Assembly: GCA_032622095.1 (NCBI GenBank)
Contig: CP136069.1
Location: forward strand, 43,500,194-43,564,193
From: Siphonodentalium dalli
Taxonomy: Eukaryota; Mollusca; Scaphopoda; Gadilida; Siphonodentaliidae
Reading direction: 5' to 3'
Length of the DNA: 64,000 nt
Below, in pieces: positions 57,714 through 64,000 of the stretch. The notes under the pieces were generated by a model. That model saw nothing but the letters and a program-made list of their open reading frames with translations. It did not search any database and was not told where the DNA came from. The position numbers and the translations under genes were made by a program. Numbering within the stretch: position 1 is the first letter of the stretch; each line of letters starts with the position of its first letter.

Positions 57714-58135
57714 TTACGACCAATTTGTGAGATTCTCAGTTGGAACCTCGCCGTGATATGCCATAGAACTTTCACTCTCTTGACACAGTTCGTTGTGAAG
57801 TCATGCATACATGAGTCGAATTATAAACAAAGTGATGTATTTATAGACCAAGTCAGTTCCGATGTAAAAAGTCAAGTCAATATTCTTTGTTTGGTAATAC
57901 ATGAGCATAATAATATACGTATGTTTTACTTACGACCAATTTGTGAGATTCTCAGTTGGGACCTCGCCATGATATGCCATAGAACTTTCACTCTCTTGAC
58001 ACAATTCGTTGTGAAGTCATGCATGCATGAGTCGAATTGTAAACAAAGTGATGTATTTATAGACCAAGTCAGTGCCGGTGTAAAAAGTCAAGTCAATATT
58101 CTTTGTTTGATAATACATTAACATAATAATACACG
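57714..58135 (+). repeat. 216-bp tandem duplication
   Basis: The unit starting TTACGACCAATTTGTGAGAT at 57714 repeats at 57930 with few differences. As 216 is divisible by 3 and the unit happens to be open, a 122-codon frame spans both; the substitutions between copies change amino acids about as often as not (Ile/Met, Tyr/Cys, Ser/Ala, Asp/Gly), which does not suggest selection on a protein. Confidence 0.9.
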
Positions 58136-58439
58136 AATATAATGGGCGCTTGTCGGAAAACAAAAGCTTTTGAATAGCAGAAATCTTGGAAGAGAAAATA
58201 ATTTAACAAGAATAAAAAAACATGAAATTATTACAACGTAAACCGTTTTTTGGCAATTGCTGTAAGCCGTACGCGTATGAAGCCTTGTGTTGTGAAAAAA
58301 GAGAGAATGTTTTAAGTAATAATAATAATAATATTAATAATCTGTCCATTTATACAGCGATTTTCACAGTGAATTAATTTCAATGCACTTTACTCAATTA
58401 TTACCTCGGTCTTAGGGCGCGTGACATCACGGTCAGCAC
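58136..58439. other. no gene; (AAT)n microsatellite
   Basis: Short (AAT)n run near 58318-58335. No recognised feature. Confidence 0.4.
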
Positions 58440-59105
58440 CAGCCTCCACCCAGGCAGCAACCCCGGGAGGAGAACATCAAATATTTTGCAATGTAGGCTC
58501 CGATACAACTGCAGTGATCTCAACTTCGATAAATTTAAAAATTACATATCCTTAAGCCCGTGTTGCTCCTGCGGTAACCAATGTGAAGACGCAAGCCATT
58601 TTGTCGTCGAATGTCCTTTCTACACAGAAGCAAGGAATCGTATGTGGACACAACTAGATGAGCATAAAGTGGTCATCACCAGTATTAAAGATATTCTCTT
58701 TGGCATACCCGAAATTAGTGACACCTTGAACAGGCGATTATTCGAGACAGTACAATCATTCATCATTTCCACAGACCGATTTCAGTAATCATTATTCCAT
58801 TGACTCCGCCCACTGCCACTGCCACAGCCACAACTACAACCTACATGTGTTTGATTGGGAGCCGGTTCCCCTGTGTATACATAGCCGATCACATGGGACA
58901 CCGTTTCTCACACAAATAACAACAAAACTTTCATTCCTGCAAAACCATAGACTTTAATTCATCAGCAGCTGAACGCCAGGGGAGAGGAGCTTCAATAAGT
59001 TTCGTAACTTGTGCTCCGATCCCCTGTGCACCCACAACATCATCCATATATTATGTTTGTAAATTATTCCATGTAATTGTGGGTCACAATAAATATGTTC
59101 AAACA
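58440..59105 (+). mobile_element. LINE C-terminal fragment with 3' end
   Basis: The frame around 58450-58788 reads PGSNPGRRTSNILQCRLRYN, then CSCG...CEDASHFVVECPFY (zinc knuckle), and stops at 58786. This is the tail of a CR1/L2/Jockey-style ORF2 protein, akin to but distinct from 5760-6300, which shares its RPGSNP and CRL blocks. Downstream non-coding DNA ends ACAATAAATATG then (CAAA)n-like bases near 59105, a plausible element 3' end. No RT is left. Confidence 0.75.
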
Positions 59106-59810
59106 AACAAAAAACCCCGGCTGCCGTAAAGAATTTCTGCGCATATGAACGTTAACATACTGACAAGGTATATCGACACCGGTACCGAGTAATCTTTTAA
59201 CACATGAGTGTAAGGGTATATTTTTCAGAGCCTGTAAGATTTTTATACCTGTATATTCCATATTCCGTATTCGTCGACCTATATTGTACAGTCTTCTTAG
59301 ATGCCCAGGGTAAGTTCGTATACGCATTGATTGATTAGCGATCACAATTAAAGATGTTCTATCTCTTCCTAAACAAATCATATCTAGATAATACAGTGTG
59401 TTTGTTTAAATTATTTCCTGTCAGACTGTCTATCCACTTACATGAAAAATGGTTGTTGTTTTTTTTAAACCACTTTTTTTTTATAATTCGAACATATTTC
59501 TCATATTGTGAGGGTAATGAGTTGTTGTTATAGTACTATAACATACATATCGTTTCTCAATATTATTTTTTTCTCAAATTTTTTCGGTTTATACAGTTTA
59601 TAAAGGTCTATAAGAAACGAGTTGTTGAGAATGAGCTTACTATGTCATCATAAGCTATCCAGCGATTGGCAATCTGGTTTTATTCTCGATAAGGACGAAA
59701 GTGTAAATGGGTAGTACATGTATAACCTTATTCTTGTATCTGGACAAGTTTTTAAGTTGGCTACCAGGGGTGGTGGTTTATATGTGCAGTAGAGCGATTC
59801 GCCATTTGTA
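59106..59810. other. no recognised feature
   Basis: AT-rich spacer with a few frames lacking motifs. Confidence 0.4.
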
Positions 59811-60402
59811 TTAAAGGCACGGATGGCCTTCGGTATAGGTTATAATTTAGAAATAATAGTTTCCAAATTATGAAAATTTCCTCAAGAAAAGAGTAATAGT
59901 ACAGTATAATGATAGAATGAATGCGATATTTCCACAAAACACTGTGTGAGCCGAGCGTTGTTTATATGCAACACATAAAGAATGAGCGATAAGCAAAACA
60001 CCCAACACTGTGACGATTTGTGTTGGAGAGCGATTTACGCCAATTTTACGGTGACCCATTCAACTATGAAATATTGAAGATTATCAAGCGCTATGCCAGT
60101 ATCATGTATAAACATCTTGATGGAAATTTTAACCAAAGTTCCCATGGTGGGGGTCTACCAGGTGTTGACTATTTTGCTTATCGCATACTCTTTACGTACT
60201 GTACTGTAATATAACATGGCTTTTGTTTACTAACACATCATACGAACTTGACAATAACATACTATTTACGGGATATTTATGATCGGTATATATAAGAACA
60301 AAATATGTCTATATTTTAATATTCTTTCTGTTTGTGATGGTTTTAACGGATGTGACAATTTTTAACAGCAATACCCACCGCGAAGACCACCCGTATCTTT
60401 AA
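59811..60402 (-). mobile_element. TTAA-flanked MITE, family A (copy 4, diverged)
   Basis: TTAA at 59811 and 60399 with ends AGGCACGGATGGCCTTCGG and the complement of AGATACGGGTGGTCTTCG. GACAATAACATACTATTTAC and TTAACAGCAATACCCACCGC match the inverted copy at 9060-9596. Its middle differs, so it is a subfamily. Confidence 0.7.
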
Positions 60403-60869
60403 TCATCTCCCTTCTTCTACATTAACAGCGCCTGAAACGAATCAAGCAATCGATGAAGTCCTTATATAACATTTGATGTTATCTTGAGTGTCATGTCTAT
60501 CTGATAGCAGCAGTTTGGAATAAACTATAAAGAGACGAGACGAGACGAAAGTGTCTGTGTACCATGAATAGGCGAAATGGGAAACGAAGAATGTGTCACT
60601 TTGGCTCAATGGTCTCGAATGTAACTTGGGTTTTTACTGTCGGAGCTTGGATTAAACCAGTGTTTATCTCGAAAACGCCTGCAAATGGGAGACAAGAAAA
60701 CCATAGTCATAAATGGCAACGAGCTCAAGATGATATATTATATACACATGATTGTAATTATAGAATATTTTTCATTTCTGTTATTTGTAACTGGCATAGC
60801 TTATCACAAACCAAAAATCAACATTATTGACATAATGTAAACATCAATAAACGAAATTGAAATTCTCAA
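60403..60869. other. no recognised feature
   Basis: Frames present lack motifs. Confidence 0.4.
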
Positions 60870-60965
60870 CTACACCTTTTACCGGGCTCGGCCTAGGGGT
60901 CTCACTACAGTTAGGACTCGGGGTCGCACTACAACTTTTAATGTGTCCAATAATTAACATTATAT
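60870..60965 (-). repeat. dispersed repeat, partner of 22712-22790
   Basis: ACTCGGGGTCGCACTACAAC is the reverse complement, with one change, of the word at 22730. Confidence 0.5.
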
Positions 60966-61019
60966 AAATAGAACCCCCAGCGCTATGGCAGGGCCCAGGC
61001 GAAACAGAATGTGTACATT

Positions 61020-61110
61020 AGTATACACGCGGCGCGCGTAATGACGAATCTGGCCCGTGGATTTTGCTTGCGTCGGTCTGCTCAAGTTTATGCTATATAA
61101 TCACGCTTGT
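61020..61110 (+). repeat. dispersed repeat, copy 1
   Basis: TCTGGCCC(G/A)TGG-TTTTGCT(T/C)GCGTCG and GTTTATGCTA appear here and at 62503-62572 in the same order. Confidence 0.5.
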
Positions 61111-61582
61111 CCTTTTGGGCATTTAATGTGACTCACACAAAGAGACAAGGCGGCTGTATCCAGTTAATAGACGAAACCGGTAACAAATAATGGCACTTTC
61201 GCCAAAAGTGTAAACTCGGCGTGCATGGGTATATTCCATTCGGAACCCTACTTAAACGGACATGACTCGTTCGAACGCCAAAATTATGTATACAGGCAAT
61301 GGGTGTATCAAAACATACAGACACGGAAGACAAATTCAGCGAAATAGCCCTGAAATTATACGTTTTATTTATTATATTTTTCGATAAATTTGAGATCGTT
61401 TCGCTTGTGCCTGTTCAATTTTTATAATCAGCGACCGCGTAATAATTGTACCCGTAAAGCATGGGAATAAAATCTAGAGCTGTCGTCGCCCTGAAACGTC
61501 TATGTATGTACATGTACTACATCATTTTGATAATTAAAACGAGAAAGATGTGCGTGAAGTTTTTAAATACATGTAGCTTCAT
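61111..61582. other. no recognised feature
   Basis: No gene or partner found. Confidence 0.4.
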
Positions 61583-61964
61583 GTTATCCTATAGCTGAAG
61601 GGGTCATGCACTCTTACCAAAACATGTGCTGAAGGGTACACAGGATTTTCAAAATGTAGGGTACACAGGGTTTGAAATGTCGGTCTAAAAGACATTCAGT
61701 TTTCGTATCTGTCATGATTTCTGTTAGAGAATAATTGTTTACGTTCCAATGAATATTAAAATGTACTGAAAACAAACTGCTGATGGGCACCAGACTTTCA
61801 TAAACACATGCGTTTAAGTAATGGTGTTCGTGCCAATCACAAACCCTGTATACCCTTCAGCACATTTTCAAACCCTGTGTACCCTTCAGCACATTTTCAA
61901 ACCCTGTGTACCCTTCAGCACTTTTTATGGTGAGAGTGACCCCTTCAGCTATACTATAGGATAA
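61583..61964. mobile_element. TIR element, GTTATCCTATAGCTGAAGGG-ended
   Basis: GTTATCCTATAGCTGAAGGGG at the left mirrors CCCCTTCAGCTATACTATAGG at the right. Inside the ends, TGCTGAAGGGTACACAGG-type words repeat (two at left, three at right, spacing about 32 bp). Non-coding, 382 bp. Confidence 0.8.
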
Positions 61965-62502
61965 CTAGAAATATACCTTTCCGAACATCAGGTGTTATTC
62001 CGTTATTCTAGAATTGCAAAGAATACAGATGCATGGTGCACGATTTGTTGGGGGGTCAGATATTAGTATTCGACGTTGTATATTTAATGACTTTGAATAA
62101 TGCGTCTTTCTCGGACATATAATGCTCGCAGAGGTAGTTCGGGTATTTATCGACATATTTCGGTACCGGGAAACATTCAAAAGCCAATAGCATTATGGTG
62201 TACTTTGTAGCGCAAACCGCCATGTGGCTTTAAACAAGAGGGTGTTTTTTTCTCTCGATCTGTTCAGAAGAATATGTAATTTTGACAGAACTCGATATTT
62301 CTCATCGGAGCATTGAATAAACTGACTTTTTCACTGAACCGAAATGTCGATCTGGTAAGGTCCAGATGGCTGTGTCCGTGCATGTAAATATAGGCGAACC
62401 CGGTGAAGAATGCGTCACTTGTGTTCACCTCAACATTTCTCGCCAATGACACTGAATACACCGACGCGTTTTTCTCTCTAAATCGTGTTCAAATTGGAAA
62501 TG
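61965..62502. other. no recognised feature
   Basis: Frames without motifs; no partner found. Confidence 0.4.
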
Positions 62503-62572
62503 GCGTCTCTGGCCCATGGGTTTTGCTCGCGTCGATCTGGTCAGGTTTATGCTAACCACGCTTGCGCTTTGA
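62503..62572 (+). repeat. dispersed repeat, copy 2
   Basis: Partner of 61020-61110. Confidence 0.5.
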
Positions 62573-62985
62573 GCAACACTTCATCGATCAGACTAGGGAT
62601 CATTAACCGTGATGATAGATGGGTTTCTAAGTACGGTGATTTACTGCCTCTACGTCTTGGTGCTAGACAAACGTAACCGTGTTACACGATCAGCCGATTG
62701 CGTCGTTCTGAGTACAAGACTAAGTTCATCCATAATCAGACCCGGAGACCGCCGTTTTGTTTACAGATTCATAATGTGGAGATCCCACAAACAGTCGGTG
62801 GGCTGACCGTTAAAGTGGTACATATTGTTCATGCCTCAAAATTATACATATTAACTCACCAAATCCTCCCGTTTGTTATAGCATAAAGCGTAAATATGTT
62901 TTTCTAACAAGCAGCCTTGTATCGATCACAAAGGCATCAACTACCATACGAGCAGACGATATACAGCTAATAGCGCTAACAATAG
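62573..62985. other. no recognised feature
   Basis: Short frames only. Confidence 0.4.
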
Positions 62986-63249
62986 CGACAAAGAATAATA
63001 ACTATAATTCTGGCAGTTATATTTTGTGGGAATACGAAGGAGATCATAGTACACCTTTTCTTTGAATGCGCAGCCTCAAAATCAATACTGCTTGAATTTC
63101 AAGACCTTTTAAAATATTCTGGACACCACACAGAGTTAACTTATCGAACAACATGCATGGAAAATAAACATGGTAGTAAGACGTTTAGATGCGAACCGTC
63201 CTTTGAGTTGAACCCGTTAACTCACCCAACGGAGAGATTCAATAGTTAA
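62986..63249 (+). mobile_element. LINE C-terminal zinc-knuckle fragment
   Basis: After a TAG at 62983, a frame without its own ATG runs 88 codons to a stop at 63247. It contains FCGNTKEIIVHLFFEC (63022-63069) followed by LLEFQDLLKYSG, the typical 'C-G-x-E-E-T-x-x-H-L-F-x-E-C' close of LINE ORF2 proteins. The first Cys pair is incomplete. This is a short remnant, unrelated in detail to the two other knuckle fragments. Confidence 0.55.
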
Positions 63250-63730
63250 CGCAATGCAAGTCCCAACGCATATCTTATACGGCATCGAAGCACGTTCGTC
63301 GTGACGTCATGTCGTAGTTCTTTGTTTTCAATCATTCCAGATGGCGGCTTATAGTGTGCGAACCGAAGGCATCTTTACTTGTATTTATAATATTAAAGAT
63401 TTAGTTGTTATGATTTGACAGGTTTGGGATTATCGTTGAGTTCATTTATAACATGTATTAATTATAGATTGATCTTCACTATTGCATTTATAACGATATC
63501 GAACTTATCAAATATGCAATCGGAAACGTTATATAGCTCAAAGGGCGTGTGCTCAATGGATCCAACGCAACGGAACAACGGAACGCAGTCATATAAGCGC
63601 TACTTGACAAAGAGGTACATTGTAAAATACATGTACATGTATGAAACAATACTTCCAACCACCACTGTAATCTTAAAGGCCACACAGAGCCCGACTTACG
63701 TTCATATTTTTGGGAAGGGTCTTGTCCTGA
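63250..63730. other. no recognised feature
   Basis: Frames 63415-63822 (plus) and 63488-63742 (minus) oppose each other and show no motif; the former is out of register with the LINE text that follows. Confidence 0.35.
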
Positions 63731-64000
63731 GACTATCAGCAAAACGTTCCCTCACAGGCCCTACATATACATGTAATACAACAATACATCGCAGAATTGG
63801 GCAGATTCCCAGTTATACATGATGCGATTACTCAACAATTTAGATATATGAAAACAATTTCGAACCTTTCAAGTGGGTGCTTGGTACATGATGCATACAT
63901 CGAATCACTTAGAGACCCTTCTATTTCATTATGCAATGAATTATATGGAAAATACGGCGTCGATATTTCAGACCGCCGGAGATTCCAAGGGATACAAGAG
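63731..64000 (+). mobile_element. LINE ORF2 fragment running off the window edge
   Basis: From a stop at 63728 a frame stays open to the window end (90 codons). From about 63785 it reads IAELGRFPVIHDAITQQFRY, later SGCLVHDAYIESLRD and ELYGKYGVDISD. The 'ELGRFP' block between RT and the C-terminal knuckle is standard in many invertebrate non-LTR ORF2 proteins. The RT upstream is absent, so the copy is 5'-truncated or rearranged at about 63780; more of its 3' part should lie beyond 64000. Confidence 0.65.

Noticed and set aside
57753-58121. 122-codon plus-strand frame as a duplicated-domain protein
   Set aside because: A 216-bp duplication doubled a chance frame; differences between copies are not biased toward silent sites.
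1-64000. tRNA, rRNA and other structural RNA genes
   Set aside because: Looked for GGTTCGANTCC-type B boxes and conserved rRNA words; none with a supporting structure was seen.

Overview
This is eukaryotic, AT-rich, repeat-dense animal DNA. The interspersed repeats, the LINE families and the frequent ACATGTACATG-type words suggest a marine lophotrochozoan, perhaps a bivalve mollusc; the taxon is inference. There is no operon structure, no recognisable tRNA or rRNA gene, and no CRISPR array. The only convincing host coding sequence is a short first coding exon near the left edge (222-369, plus strand). It encodes an acidic 49-residue N-terminus, has an in-frame stop directly before its ATG, and ends in a good splice donor. 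The rest may be the first intron of that gene, intergenic DNA, or both.

The bulk of the window is transposon debris. Class I: a 5'-truncated LINE on the minus strand (about 31445-33818) with a recognisable reverse transcriptase, broken by one in-frame TAG, a YADD-to-TADD change and a late frameshift; LINE C-terminal zinc-knuckle fragments at 5760-6300, 58440-59105 and 62986-63249; a LINE piece running off the right edge (63731-64000); and LINE 3' tails at about 411-560 and 37437-37600. Class II: many non-autonomous elements. These include TTAA-flanked, piggyBac-like MITEs (858, 3987, 5097, 9769, 22310, 51436), a second TTAA-flanked family (1871, 9060, 30539, 59811), a Tc1-like MITE (20439), double-hairpin elements (8184, 24047, 24693), a 1.3 kb element (25741) and several foldback palindromes of 0.3-0.9 kb (1339, 23455, 40349, 41401, 42361, 44637, 47665, 51757, 61583).

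Tandem DNA is prominent. There is an 18-bp array (4663), a 34-bp array (7253), a 330-440 bp satellite (11664-13039) split by a 2.26 kb inverted-repeat insertion and resuming at 15301, a 141/143-bp dimeric array (45656-47065) in which nearly every unit carries a 3'-splice-site-like tract, a degenerate triplication (53176-54425), an RTE-like tail array (55860-56640) and a 216-bp duplication (57714-58135).

The most unusual signals are: (1) one conserved internal hairpin, shared by TTAA MITEs whose terminal repeats differ; (2) the nested insertion inside the satellite, with a clean inferred 3-bp target duplication; (3) the splice-acceptor-bearing dimeric array; and (4) the unannotated first exon. 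Long stretches (2988-3986, 10587-11640, 15400-18640, 27079-28170, 29110-30538, 34611-35990, 38000-40348, 42700-44636) hold nothing I can name.
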